Assembly: GCA_018222765.1 (NCBI GenBank)
Contig: JAAEZT010000001.1
Coordinates: forward strand, 19,452 to 83,451
Direction: 5' to 3'
Source: a bacterium
GTDB lineage: Bacteria; Verrucomicrobiota; Verrucomicrobiia; Verrucomicrobiales; Akkermansiaceae
Length of the DNA: 64,000 bases
The translations under genes and the position numbers were made by a program. Shown one piece after another: positions 39,866 through 49,623 of this stretch. The first letter of the stretch is position 1. Every line of letters starts with the position of its first letter. Under the pieces are notes generated by a model. That model was not told where the DNA came from. It did not search any database and saw only the letters and a list, made by a program, of their open reading frames with translations.

Positions 39866-41293
39866 ATGAACCCACTTCTCGCCAATTCTCTCAACCGCCG
39901 GGCTTTCCTGCAAAACTCTTCCTACTCCGTCGGAAGCGCCGCCCTTCTCTCGCTTCTCGGGCAGGAGCAGGCAACCGCCTCTCAATGGAGAGGCACCCTC
40001 GCCGACAAACTGCACTACCCCCCCAAGGCCAAGCGCATCATTCACCTTTGCATGGCCGGCGGCCCATCCCACCTCGAGACTCTCGACTACAAACCCGAGC
40101 TCGCAAAGCTCAGTGGCAAGAGCATGCCCACCTCCTTCACCGAGGGGCAACAGCTCGCCCAGCTGCAAGGGAATCGCAACAAGCTCAAGTGCCTCGGACC
40201 GCAGCACGAATTCAAACGCTATGGAAAATGTGGTCGCATGATGTCCTCCGCCTTCCCGAACATCGGATCGATCGCCGACGAAATCGCGGTCATCAATTCA
40301 ATGCACACCGAGCAGATAAACCACGACCCGGCGCACACCTTCATGAATACCGGCTCGATCATCCCCGGTCGTCCCTCGATGGGATCCTGGTTGCTTTACG
40401 GGCTCGGCGCCGAAACCGACGAACTCCCGGGCTATGTCGTCATGACCTCTTCCGGCGGCGGGCAAGACCAACCTATCGCCTCCCGTCAGTGGCACAGCGG
40501 ATTCCTTCCTTCGAAATTCCAGGGCGTGCAATTCAACTCGAAAGGCGATCCTGTTCACTACGTCAACAATCCCGCCGGTGTCACCCGCGCGGACCAGGGC
40601 GAGCTTCTCGAAACGATCAACCAAATGAACCGCATGCTCGGCTATCGTCAAAACGATCCCGAGATCGCCACCCGCATCGCGCAGTATGAGATGGCCTTCA
40701 AAATGCAAACTTCAGTTCCCGGACTGATGGATGTGACCGAAGAGCCCAAGAACGTTCTCGAAGATTACGGCGCCACTCCGGGCGACGGCTCCTTCGCTTC
40801 CAACTGCCTCCTCGCCCGTCGCCTCGCTGAACGCGGCGTGCGATTCATCCAACTGTACCACCGCGGATGGGACCACCACGGCGGCGTGAAGAAAGGAATC
40901 GAAACGGTTTCCCGCCATGTCGACAAAGCCACCGCCGCTCTCGTGAAAGACCTCAAGGCCCGCGGCATGCTCGAAGACACCCTCATTATCTGGGGCGGCG
41001 AATTCGGCCGCACCCCAATGGCCCAAGGTTCCGGTCGCGACCACCATATCCAGGCCTTCTCCCTCTGGATGGCCGGTGCGGGAATCAAAGGTGGCACAAC
41101 CTACGGCTCCACCGACGAACTCGGCTACGCCGTCGCGCAAGATGGTGTTTCCGTCCACGATCTCCACGCCACTATCCTCCAGCAACTCGGTATCGACCAC
41201 CACCGACTCACCTATAAATTTCAGGGCCTCGATTTTAAACTCACCGGTGTCGAAAGCGCCAAGGTCGTCAAAAATATCCTCTCTAACTCATGA
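39866..41293 (+). CDS. DUF1501 domain-containing protein
   Basis: RRAFLQNSSYSVGSAALLSLLGQE; HLCMAGGPSHLETLDYKPEL; GGEFGRTPMAQGSGRDHHIQAFS. Confidence 0.95.
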   Translation: MNPLLANSLNRRAFLQNSSYSVGSAALLSLLGQEQATASQWRGTLADKLHYPPKAKRIIHLCMAGGPSHLETLDYKPELAKLSGKSMPTSFTEGQQLAQLQGNRNKLKCLGPQHEFKRYGKCGRMMSSAFPNIGSIADEIAVINSMHTEQINHDPAHTFMNTGSIIPGRPSMGSWLLYGLGAETDELPGYVVMTSSGGGQDQPIASRQWHSGFLPSKFQGVQFNSKGDPVHYVNNPAGVTRADQGELLETINQMNRMLGYRQNDPEIATRIAQYEMAFKMQTSVPGLMDVTEEPKNVLEDYGATPGDGSFASNCLLARRLAERGVRFIQLYHRGWDHHGGVKKGIETVSRHVDKATAALVKDLKARGMLEDTLIIWGGEFGRTPMAQGSGRDHHIQAFSLWMAGAGIKGGTTYGSTDELGYAVAQDGVSVHDLHATILQQLGIDHHRLTYKFQGLDFKLTGVESAKVVKNILSNS

Positions 41294-42744
41294 AACGCAT
41301 CCTTCTATTCCTTGCTTTCGCGACCTCGACTCTCGCAGCCAAGAAGCCCAACATCATTCTCGTCATTACCGACGACCAAGGCTACGGACCAGTCGGGAAA
41401 CATGGCCACCCTTGGATCAAGACACCCAATCTCGACAAGCACTACGAAAAGAGCACGCGCTTCACCCGTTTCCTCGTCAGCCCAACTTGCTCGCCCACCC
41501 GCGCCGCCATCATGACCGGTCGGCACCCCATGAAGAATGGCATCACCCACACCATTCTCGAACGTGAGCGCATGACCCTCAACGCCACCATTCTTCCACA
41601 GGTTCTTAAAACCGCCGGATACACTTCCGGTATTTTCGGCAAGTGGCACCTCGGTGACGAAAAAGAATACCAACCTGACCAACGCGGCTTCGACGAGGTC
41701 TTCATTCACGGAGCTGGTGGAATCGGACAAGCCTACAATTGCTCCTGTGCCGACGCGCCAAGGAACAAGTACTTCGACCCCGTCATTCGACACAACGGGT
41801 CCTTCGTAAAAACCAAGGGCTACTGCACCGACCTCTTCTTCACTGCTGCCATGGGTTGGATCAAGGAAGCGAAAGACAAGGACGCACCCTTCTTTGCCTA
41901 CATCACCACCAACGCGCCGCACGGGCCATTCATTGCCCCTCCGTCCAATACCAAACGCTTCACTGATCTTGGCTTTCAGGCAAAGACCGCGGGCTTCTAC
42001 GGCATGATCGAGAACATCGACGAAAACATGGGTCGCCTCCAGGCCAAGCTTGATGAATGGAAGCTCATGGACAACACCATCCTCATCTTCATGTCCGACA
42101 ACGGTATGACCGGCGGAGGCTCCGGAAAAGGCGTCGTTGGAAAAGCTTCCGACGGCACTCCCATGAAGATGTTCAACGCCGAGCAAAAAGGCCTCAAAGG
42201 AAGCGCCGACGAAGGCGGCGTCCGCGTTCCCTTCTTCATCCGTTGGGATGGAATATTTCGTGCCAACCACGACATTAAAAACGTCTCCGCTCACATCGAC
42301 CTCCTGCCTACCTTCGCTCAAATCGCCGGAGCCAAGCTCCCCAAAAAACAAGTCGAAGGCCGCAGCCTCCTCCCTCTACTTCAAGGACAAAAAATCATCC
42401 AGCAACCTCGCTTTCTCTTCACAAACAAAGCACGGTGGAAAACCGGAGCCGAACCCAATGAGCACCAATGGAAAAACTTCGCCGTCCGCGGCCCTCGCTT
42501 CCGCCTCGTCGGAGATCAACTCTACGACATGATCTCCGATCCCGGGCAAACGACCGACGTCGCCGCCAAGCACCCTAAAAAGGTCAAAGAAATGCGTACC
42601 GCCTACGACGCCTTTTGGAAAAGTGCCCGCCCTCTCATGATCAACGAAGACGCGCCCATGTCACCCACCCGCCCCTACCACGTTTGGTATGACGAACAGA
42701 TGAATGCCGGTGGCATCCCTGACTGGACTCCGCCCAAACTTTAA
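41290..42744 (+). CDS. Sulfatase (arylsulfatase)
   Basis: NIILVITDDQGYGPVG; CSPTRAAIMTGRHPMKNG; FGKWHLGDEKEYQPDQRGFDE; overlaps DUF1501 stop by 4 bp. Confidence 0.95.
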   Translation: MKRILLFLAFATSTLAAKKPNIILVITDDQGYGPVGKHGHPWIKTPNLDKHYEKSTRFTRFLVSPTCSPTRAAIMTGRHPMKNGITHTILERERMTLNATILPQVLKTAGYTSGIFGKWHLGDEKEYQPDQRGFDEVFIHGAGGIGQAYNCSCADAPRNKYFDPVIRHNGSFVKTKGYCTDLFFTAAMGWIKEAKDKDAPFFAYITTNAPHGPFIAPPSNTKRFTDLGFQAKTAGFYGMIENIDENMGRLQAKLDEWKLMDNTILIFMSDNGMTGGGSGKGVVGKASDGTPMKMFNAEQKGLKGSADEGGVRVPFFIRWDGIFRANHDIKNVSAHIDLLPTFAQIAGAKLPKKQVEGRSLLPLLQGQKIIQQPRFLFTNKARWKTGAEPNEHQWKNFAVRGPRFRLVGDQLYDMISDPGQTTDVAAKHPKKVKEMRTAYDAFWKSARPLMINEDAPMSPTRPYHVWYDEQMNAGGIPDWTPPKL

Positions 42745-42746
42745 TC

Positions 42747-43850
42747 ATGCAAGACGTCCACGGAGAGCCATCACATCACCTCGCCACTCCCGAGCTCGAC
42801 CTCAATCTCACCGCGCGAGGGGGACATTTGGCCCCCATAGTTTTCCACCTCCCCGGCCGAGACGTTTCCCCCTACGCCCTCGCTCCCTGGCTGCCCGAAG
42901 AATTCCCTGACCAGCCCGAGCTCCTCTCCGTCCTGCGCGGCGATTTCCTCTGCCTCCCCTTTGGAGGACAAGAAAACGGCCCGCCCCACGGTGATCCCGC
43001 CAATGCCCTTTGGAAACTCACGGAGCAAACCGAACGCTCGCTCACTCTTTCCCAAACAGCCTCCGACTCCGGAGCTTCAATTCAAAAAACAATCTCGGTC
43101 TGCCCCGACCAACACGCCCTCTTCGTCGAGCACCAAATCTCAAATCTCGAAGGCCACTTCAGCTACGGCACCCACCCCATCCTCGACCTTTCTCACCTCA
43201 ACGAAGGACAGGGCCGCATCACCACCAGCCCCTATCACTGGGCCTCTGTTTTCACCGACCCTTTCGCCAATCTCGACGACGGTGAAACCCAGTCTCTAAA
43301 AATCGGCGCCCGCTTTGATGATCTAAAATCCGTCCCCCTCAACAACGGAGGAACCACCGACCTCACCCGCTACCCCGCCCGTCCCGGCAACGACGACCTC
43401 GTCATGATGGTCAACGAAGCCGCCACACAAGAACAACCCTTCGCCTGGTCCGCCGCCGTCCTCGACGGCTACCTCTGGTTTGCTCTCAAAAACCCCGCCG
43501 ACTTTCCCGCCACCCTCCTCTGGATCTCCAACGGCGGTCGCCCCACCGCCCCCTGGAACGGACGCCACACCGGCCGCCTCGGCATCGAAGAGGTCTGCTC
43601 CCACTTCTGCCACGGAGTCGACATTTCCCGCGAAGATCGCCTGGCCGAAGAAAATATCCCCACCACCCGCGAGTTTCAGAAAGACCAATTCCTCACTCTC
43701 AAAATGATTCAAGCCGTCGCCCCCGTCCCGGATAACTTTGGCGCCGTGAAATCAATCGCCCCTCTCGACGAACACAGCGTCACCATCACTGACGAAAACA
43801 ATCATTTCATCGAAGTCTCCCTCGATTGGACTTTTGCGACATCCCAATAA
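42747..43850 (+). CDS. Hypothetical protein, possibly galactose mutarotase-like fold
   Basis: Intact 367 aa ORF with ATG 2 bp after the sulfatase stop; LNLTARGGHLAPIVF and FCLPFGGQENGPPHGDPANALW-type segments suggest an epimerase-like fold (inference). Confidence 0.65.
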   Translation: MQDVHGEPSHHLATPELDLNLTARGGHLAPIVFHLPGRDVSPYALAPWLPEEFPDQPELLSVLRGDFLCLPFGGQENGPPHGDPANALWKLTEQTERSLTLSQTASDSGASIQKTISVCPDQHALFVEHQISNLEGHFSYGTHPILDLSHLNEGQGRITTSPYHWASVFTDPFANLDDGETQSLKIGARFDDLKSVPLNNGGTTDLTRYPARPGNDDLVMMVNEAATQEQPFAWSAAVLDGYLWFALKNPADFPATLLWISNGGRPTAPWNGRHTGRLGIEEVCSHFCHGVDISREDRLAEENIPTTREFQKDQFLTLKMIQAVAPVPDNFGAVKSIAPLDEHSVTITDENNHFIEVSLDWTFATSQ

Positions 43851-43912
43851 TCACAACAGGAAACGGATGAGCATTCTCCGATCCCATGAGATGATGACTT
43901 AAAACGCGATTC

Positions 43913-44536
43913 ATGGAATTCGAACTCAAACTGGACGATCTCCCCACGCCCCCCTTCAACGTCCTCCCTCGGGATGGTGAAGCGATTTACCACGGTGTGA
44001 CTTTTGACCTCCCGAAAGCCGATGACTTCTTGGAATCTCTCCTCCGCGACATTCCCTGGCGACACGACGAAGCCATTATGTTTGGTAAACACATCGTAAC
44101 CGCCCGAAAGGTCGCGTGGTATGGCGACGAGAATTATTCCTACACTTACTCGGGCCACAATCATGTCGCGTTAAAATGGACCGAGTCCCTTCTCGCCATC
44201 AAGACTGTCGTGGAAGAGATCGCGGGCTACACTTACAACTCCTGCCTCCTCAATCTCTACCTTGATGGCAGCCAAGGCATGGGCTGGCATCATGACGATG
44301 AAAAAGGCCTCGGCAAAAATGCCAACATCGCCTCGGTGAGCTTTGGTGCCGAACGCCGCTTCGACTTCCGCCACAAACAGAGCCGCGAGAAAGTCTCCGT
44401 CATGCTCGAACACGGCAGCCTCCTCATCATGCGAGATACGACACAAAGCAACTGGCAACACCAGATCCCCAAGAGCAAAAAGATCACCTCACCCCGCATC
44501 AACCTCACCTTCCGCCGCATGCTTCACGAATCATGA
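43913..44536 (+). CDS. AlkB-type 2OG-Fe(II) oxygenase
   Basis: YLDGSQGMGWHHDDEKGLGKNANIASVSFGAERRFDFR; LEHGSLLIMRDTTQSNWQHQIPKSK; PRINLTFRRM. Confidence 0.93.
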   Translation: MEFELKLDDLPTPPFNVLPRDGEAIYHGVTFDLPKADDFLESLLRDIPWRHDEAIMFGKHIVTARKVAWYGDENYSYTYSGHNHVALKWTESLLAIKTVVEEIAGYTYNSCLLNLYLDGSQGMGWHHDDEKGLGKNANIASVSFGAERRFDFRHKQSREKVSVMLEHGSLLIMRDTTQSNWQHQIPKSKKITSPRINLTFRRMLHES

Positions 44537-44730
44537 TCGACGACGATCGCATCACTCAAGTCACCGAACTCATCAATTTGAATTACGAAGAACAACCAGA
44601 CCTCGCCGGGGATCTGGGGTTGAACCCGGCGAACTTCAATCCACTGGAGCAAACCTCACCATCACCTACAGCTTCGCCCAATCATACAATGGGGAATCGG
44701 AGTGAATCTGAAGTTCTTAATCTTCACTAG
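44533..44730 (+). CDS. Small hypothetical ORF overlapping the AlkB stop
   Basis: ATGA overlap only; no family recognised. Confidence 0.2.
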   Translation: MIDDDRITQVTELINLNYEEQPDLAGDLGLNPANFNPLEQTSPSPTASPNHTMGNRSESEVLNLH

Positions 44731-44789
44731 ATGGTATCCCTTGAAACTTCTCCCTTAACATTCATCAAAGAAAGCCTCAGCCTAACCCA

Positions 44790-45713
44790 ATGAACCGAAG
44801 AAATTTTCTCGCAGGCTCCGCTGCCGCCAGCGCCCTGACTCTCACTCCCTCTCTTGCAAAAGAGACGGCCAAGGTCGTTCCATTCAAAAGCAACCGAATC
44901 GGCGTCTCCTCTTATTCCTTCTGGGGATTCCGCCGCGAGGAACTTCGCCCGCTCGAAAGCAATCTGGAGCACGCCGCGCGCATGGGATTCGATGGCCTCG
45001 AAATCCTGCAACGTCAGCTCGTTGACACCGACCGCGTCGCTCTTCAAAAAATTAAACGCCAAGCCTTTGTTCTCGGTCTCGACCTCATGGGCTATTCCAC
45101 CCACCAGGGATTTCTTTCCCCCGACAAGGAGAAGCGACAGAAGAATATCGACCACACCCTCGAATGCCTCGAGCAGGCCTACCAACTCGGCATCCCAACC
45201 ATGCGGGTGAATTCCGGAACCTGGGGCACCTCGAAAAGCTTCGACGACCTCATGGCCAAGCGCGGCGTCGAAAAACCTCTCAAAGGATACACCGAAAAAG
45301 ATGCCTACGAATGGGTCATCGAGGCCTACTCGAAACTCGTTCCCGAAGCCGCCAAGCGCGGCGTCATCATGGGACTCGAGAACCACTGGGGCCTCGGGGT
45401 CACTCCCGAGGGCGTGATGAAGGTCGTCAACGAAATCAACTCACCCTGGCTCCAGGTCACTCTCGACACCGGAAACTTCCTCGAAGATCCCTACGATCGC
45501 CTGACCCAACTCGCGCCTTCAACTGTCCTCCTTCAAGCCAAGACCTATTATGGCAAGGGGCGTTGGTATACTCTCGACCTTGACTACGCCCGGATCGCTA
45601 AGATTATGAAGAAGGCCAGCTTCAAAGGTTATGTCTCGCTCGAATTCGAAGGACTCGAAGACCCTCTCACCGCGATCCCCAAATCTCTCGAGCTTCTCCG
45701 CAAACACTTTTAG
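44790..45713 (+). CDS. Sugar phosphate isomerase/epimerase (TIM-barrel) with Tat-type leader
   Basis: MNRRNFLAGSAAASALTLTPSLA; MGFDGLEILQRQL; GVIMGLENHWG; VTLDTGNFLEDPYDRL. Confidence 0.88.
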   Translation: MNRRNFLAGSAAASALTLTPSLAKETAKVVPFKSNRIGVSSYSFWGFRREELRPLESNLEHAARMGFDGLEILQRQLVDTDRVALQKIKRQAFVLGLDLMGYSTHQGFLSPDKEKRQKNIDHTLECLEQAYQLGIPTMRVNSGTWGTSKSFDDLMAKRGVEKPLKGYTEKDAYEWVIEAYSKLVPEAAKRGVIMGLENHWGLGVTPEGVMKVVNEINSPWLQVTLDTGNFLEDPYDRLTQLAPSTVLLQAKTYYGKGRWYTLDLDYARIAKIMKKASFKGYVSLEFEGLEDPLTAIPKSLELLRKHF

Positions 45714-45746
45714 GATCAAGGGTCAGAGACACCCAACCCTCCCAGC

Positions 45747-48260
45747 ATGATCACTCGAGTCCTTTCAATCTTCATTCTCGTCCTTGCCTGCTTCGGCCCG
45801 TCGATCAGGGCCGAAGAAACCCGCTATCCCGGCTCCTGGAAATGGTCCGCCCTACAGGACAACGAGATCAGAAACCTCACCAAAGCAGCCGCAAAAGGAC
45901 GCGGTGGATTTTGGAAGCTGGGAAAGTCCACCGTCGTCGCACAAACTGATGTTTCGAGTAAGCTGGCCTCAGAGGCTTTCATCCACCTAAGCCAATCGCT
46001 CAAATCGCTTCCCAAAGTCATCCAGCTTCCTGCCTCCGAAACCCGCACAAAGAACGTTCAATTCCAGTTCACCATTCACCGGATTGAGGAAACTTTTCCC
46101 GACAATGATCCCGACGAAGGATTTTCGCAGATCAAGAAGAAGGCCGACGGCAGCACGCTCGCCGAGATTCATCTCCTCAGCAAATGGGAGATCCATCCCG
46201 GTTCTGAAAACAATCTCACCAAGTGCGTCGATGTCGGACTTCTCCAAGGACACCTTGCCCGACTATACCTCAAACTCTGGCGACCTGACAAACCGCTCCC
46301 GCCCTTTCTCGCCAAAGGCTACGAATCCTATTTCGAAACCTTCGACGTATACAAAGGCCAAGCCCGCACCCCGGGCATCCACCGCTCCGACTTCCGAAAC
46401 GCGCTGCAAAAAACCATCCTGCAAAGCAGCAGCCTCCGTCCTAATCTCTCGGAGAAGCTTAACCTGTCCGATGAAGCCTTTGCCAAAGAAGAAGACCTCA
46501 ATGGAGCCCTTGCCAGCCGCTTTACCTACACTCTTCTTTCCAACCCCGATTTCCAAAAGACGACGCACCAACTCATCTCCGCCGACGCCAAGGCAGATCC
46601 CAAGGCCGTCTCGGCCATGGAAAAAACCTGGCACCATAGCCTCTACAAGACGCTCGCCTCCTCCCGACCGGCCAGACTCACAGAATTCTCCACCAAGGGT
46701 AAAGTTCCGGGTGCTGCTTCCGTGAGCCGGCTCTCGCCATACGGAAACAAGCCCTCACTCACGCTCATGCCCGTTGCCGGAGGTAGATACGATCTCGCCT
46801 GGCACAACTCCAGCCAGCGAACCATTCACATCATGCAATGCTCGGCGGACGGGCAGGAACTCACGCCCTCCTTCATCACGGGTGCTGGCGCCCTCCTCGG
46901 CGCGACCCGCTTGCCCGACGAAATGGGCTACGCCATCGGCTACTGTATCGACAACAGCCACGGCAACAAGAACTCCGAATATTGGGTGGCGCGAATAGGC
47001 CTCGATGGCAGCGAGATTTTTAACACGAGAATCTTTGGCGATAAGAACCACAAGGAGGTGAATTCCAAGGGTGGTCCAGGGGGGGCTGGAACTGCTCGCA
47101 TTGCTTACAATCCAAAAAGCAAAACCATCGCCTTCTATCTCGCCAACAATCAGCTTTTTAATGACGGGGTGAGACATCAGGGTGGCTACGTCGGCTTCCT
47201 CAACGAAAAAGGAAAAAAGCTCCCGGGGGGCAGCGGCTGGTTTTACAGTCACAACTTCGACCAACGTCTCATCTTCGCCAACGGTGAATTCTGCGCCCTC
47301 GCCCACGGCGACGCCTACCCCCGCGCCCTCGGATTTAGTCGCTGGCCCGGCTCCGGAGGAAAAGCCATCGCTAATCAAACCTACCACACTATCGAAGGAG
47401 AATCCGGTGCCAACGTCACCAACTGCCAAACCGGCGGACTACTCGCTCTTCCCAATCGAAAATTCGGCGTCGTCTTCGCCTCGGCCAACGGACGGGAAGG
47501 TCACGACGTCTGCATTCTTATCCTCGATGAAAATGGCAAGACCACCAAAGAGAAATGGCTCACTAAACATAAGGAAGGTGGCTATAGTGCCTACCCACGC
47601 ATTGCCCGCGATGGCAAAAACATCTTCGTCGCCTGGCACGAGTCCGACGGAATGAAGCAAATCGTTCTCAGCTCCTCGCTCGACATCGTCACTCCCCAGA
47701 GCACCAACACCAGCGCCAAGCTCTCGCCTTACGACGATCTCTACACCCTCGACGACGGAGCCATCGTCTGGGCCGTCCCCGGCGGCGACAATAAGATCCG
47801 TGTGCACCGTATCGATCAGGCCGCCGCCCTGGAACAAAAGCTCATCGACGGGAACGCCCGTAGCCAACGCACACCCAAACCCGAAGCCCTCGCACAAGTG
47901 GATCACGAAATGACAATTAAACTCGCCGACCTCAACGCCGACAAGAAACTACCCAAGGCTCCAGTCACGCTACCTTCCGTTCGCAGAACAGCGTCCCTGG
48001 TCAACGTAGACAAAACTGGGCTCCTCCACTTTATCGAAAAAGACGGCAAGGAACTCCCACCGGTCACCTTTGACAAACTCCCCTTCCCTGACCGGGCCGC
48101 AGTCACCCTTTCCCTCTCAGCAGAGGAACCAGATAACTATTTCCTCTTCGGTATCACCGCCTTCTACCTCGAATGCGCCGGCTCACTCGAGGCCGCCGAC
48201 CTCTACTTCGGCAAAGCCGGCCCGGAAGCAACCGCCCAGTTTGCAAAGTTCTTCAAATAG
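45747..48260 (+). CDS. Large secreted hypothetical protein (peptidase-like N-terminus, propeller-like middle)
   Basis: Signal peptide; intact 837 aa ORF; PPFLAKGYESYFETF resembles gluzincin helices without HExxH; later DGKNIFVAWHESDGMKQIVLS-type propeller blades. Confidence 0.65.
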   Translation: MITRVLSIFILVLACFGPSIRAEETRYPGSWKWSALQDNEIRNLTKAAAKGRGGFWKLGKSTVVAQTDVSSKLASEAFIHLSQSLKSLPKVIQLPASETRTKNVQFQFTIHRIEETFPDNDPDEGFSQIKKKADGSTLAEIHLLSKWEIHPGSENNLTKCVDVGLLQGHLARLYLKLWRPDKPLPPFLAKGYESYFETFDVYKGQARTPGIHRSDFRNALQKTILQSSSLRPNLSEKLNLSDEAFAKEEDLNGALASRFTYTLLSNPDFQKTTHQLISADAKADPKAVSAMEKTWHHSLYKTLASSRPARLTEFSTKGKVPGAASVSRLSPYGNKPSLTLMPVAGGRYDLAWHNSSQRTIHIMQCSADGQELTPSFITGAGALLGATRLPDEMGYAIGYCIDNSHGNKNSEYWVARIGLDGSEIFNTRIFGDKNHKEVNSKGGPGGAGTARIAYNPKSKTIAFYLANNQLFNDGVRHQGGYVGFLNEKGKKLPGGSGWFYSHNFDQRLIFANGEFCALAHGDAYPRALGFSRWPGSGGKAIANQTYHTIEGESGANVTNCQTGGLLALPNRKFGVVFASANGREGHDVCILILDENGKTTKEKWLTKHKEGGYSAYPRIARDGKNIFVAWHESDGMKQIVLSSSLDIVTPQSTNTSAKLSPYDDLYTLDDGAIVWAVPGGDNKIRVHRIDQAAALEQKLIDGNARSQRTPKPEALAQVDHEMTIKLADLNADKKLPKAPVTLPSVRRTASLVNVDKTGLLHFIEKDGKELPPVTFDKLPFPDRAAVTLSLSAEEPDNYFLFGITAFYLECAGSLEAADLYFGKAGPEATAQFAKFFK

Positions 48261-48569
48261 CCGAAATCAAAAAGCGAAAGAAGAGCACTCCAGCAGAAAT
48301 TCCCGCGAGCAATCTTCTCAATCGGAGACGAGACGATTTCTGAAACACGCAGCCTCGAAAGAAACCAGCAGTATCTCTGGGAGAATCAGGAAAGAAAGCG
48401 AACAGGACATCCAAGGCATCGGAGTTGATCCGAATTACCAAGCGAAAGGATTCCGCAAAGCCGCCGGGCCGAAGAATGCCTTAAAACTGAAATCGCGCCG
48501 AGAGGCAGGGTTAAACTAAATAAATCAAAATAAACTAAGATAACAATTATTAACTTGCACATCATAACT

Positions 48570-48603
48570 ATGAAACTATATTAAAATGATCTATTAGTTT
48601 CAT
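48570..48603. promoter_or_regulatory. 9-bp perfect inverted repeat just upstream of the 48608 start codon
   Basis: ATGAAACTA-N16-TAGTTTCAT in an AT-rich leader, ending 4 nt before the ATG. Confidence 0.5.
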
Positions 48604-48607
48604 TAAA

Positions 48608-49555
48608 ATGAATCATACTCGAAAGCTCATTTTCTTATTAATTTTCTTTCTTCCCAGCATTTCCAGCGGAATCGTAGTCGCTAATTATTCGAGTTCCGTA
48701 AACGACCGCTTTGAAAATGATCCTAGCTTCGTTGGAGCTGGCCTGGACTTTTCCGGAGTCGGAAGGACAACAAACGGCCGCTGGGTGACGATGATCGGTG
48801 ACAACTACTTCGTCACAGCCATCCATTTTCCCGCAACGGGAAATGTCCAATTCCTCGCAAACAATGATCCTTCGAGTACCATTTTCCAATACACAGTCGC
48901 AGGGAGCTTTAACGTTCCCGGCACCGATATTCAGATTGGCTATTTTAACGAAGCAGTCGACCCCTCCATTGCCCGTTACACCTACAACACAAACAATGCC
49001 AACTCCTTGGCCGATCTCGGAATAGCGGGAACTACCGTCTACACCAGCGGAGATCGCGTTGCGGGCTCCACAGGAACAATCCTGGACCACGTCGTAGCTG
49101 AAAATCAGGCTGAATCCTGGTTCGAGGAGGCTACGGACGTTATCCAAGTTCCTGGCCCCGGAGGAATCAATAACACCTTTAGCAATGATGCGGATTTCGA
49201 TCAGATCGTTATGTTTGAAAACATATCCACTGATGACGCCAACAATTTCGAAAATTCCGAATCCCAACTCCAAAGCGGAGATTCCGGCTCGCCACTTTTT
49301 TCAAATCAAGGAGGTTCCCTCAGAATAGAAGGTATTGCATGGGCTGTCGTCCCCTCCCCGGGATTTACCGGAAATTTCGATACTACCGCCAGTGGCTTAG
49401 AGCAAAGACCCGGAACACTTTATAGCTACCTTGGCTCCTACGACACCGCCATTCAAACTGTGATTTCCAACGTTCCGGCCCCGATTCCAGAGCCCTCGAT
49501 CCCTGCTCTGGGGATCCTCGGGCTGCTGGCAGGAATGGTATTTCGCAGGCGTTGA
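48608..49555 (+). CDS. Trypsin-like serine protease with PEP-CTERM-type sorting tail
   Basis: TAIHF (His), GTDIQIGYF (Asp), LQSGDSGSPLF (Ser); C-terminus PEPSIPALGILGLLAGMVFRRR. Confidence 0.8.
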   Translation: MNHTRKLIFLLIFFLPSISSGIVVANYSSSVNDRFENDPSFVGAGLDFSGVGRTTNGRWVTMIGDNYFVTAIHFPATGNVQFLANNDPSSTIFQYTVAGSFNVPGTDIQIGYFNEAVDPSIARYTYNTNNANSLADLGIAGTTVYTSGDRVAGSTGTILDHVVAENQAESWFEEATDVIQVPGPGGINNTFSNDADFDQIVMFENISTDDANNFENSESQLQSGDSGSPLFSNQGGSLRIEGIAWAVVPSPGFTGNFDTTASGLEQRPGTLYSYLGSYDTAIQTVISNVPAPIPEPSIPALGILGLLAGMVFRRR

Positions 49556-49623
49556 GAACTCGTTCATCTCAAACAGTCAATCTCTGTAGTCGGCAAATCA
49601 TTCGTTTCACGCTAGAAACCGGA

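Noticed and set aside
41305-42351. 348-aa minus-strand ORF
   Set aside because: Antisense to a sulfatase with an intact formylglycine motif.
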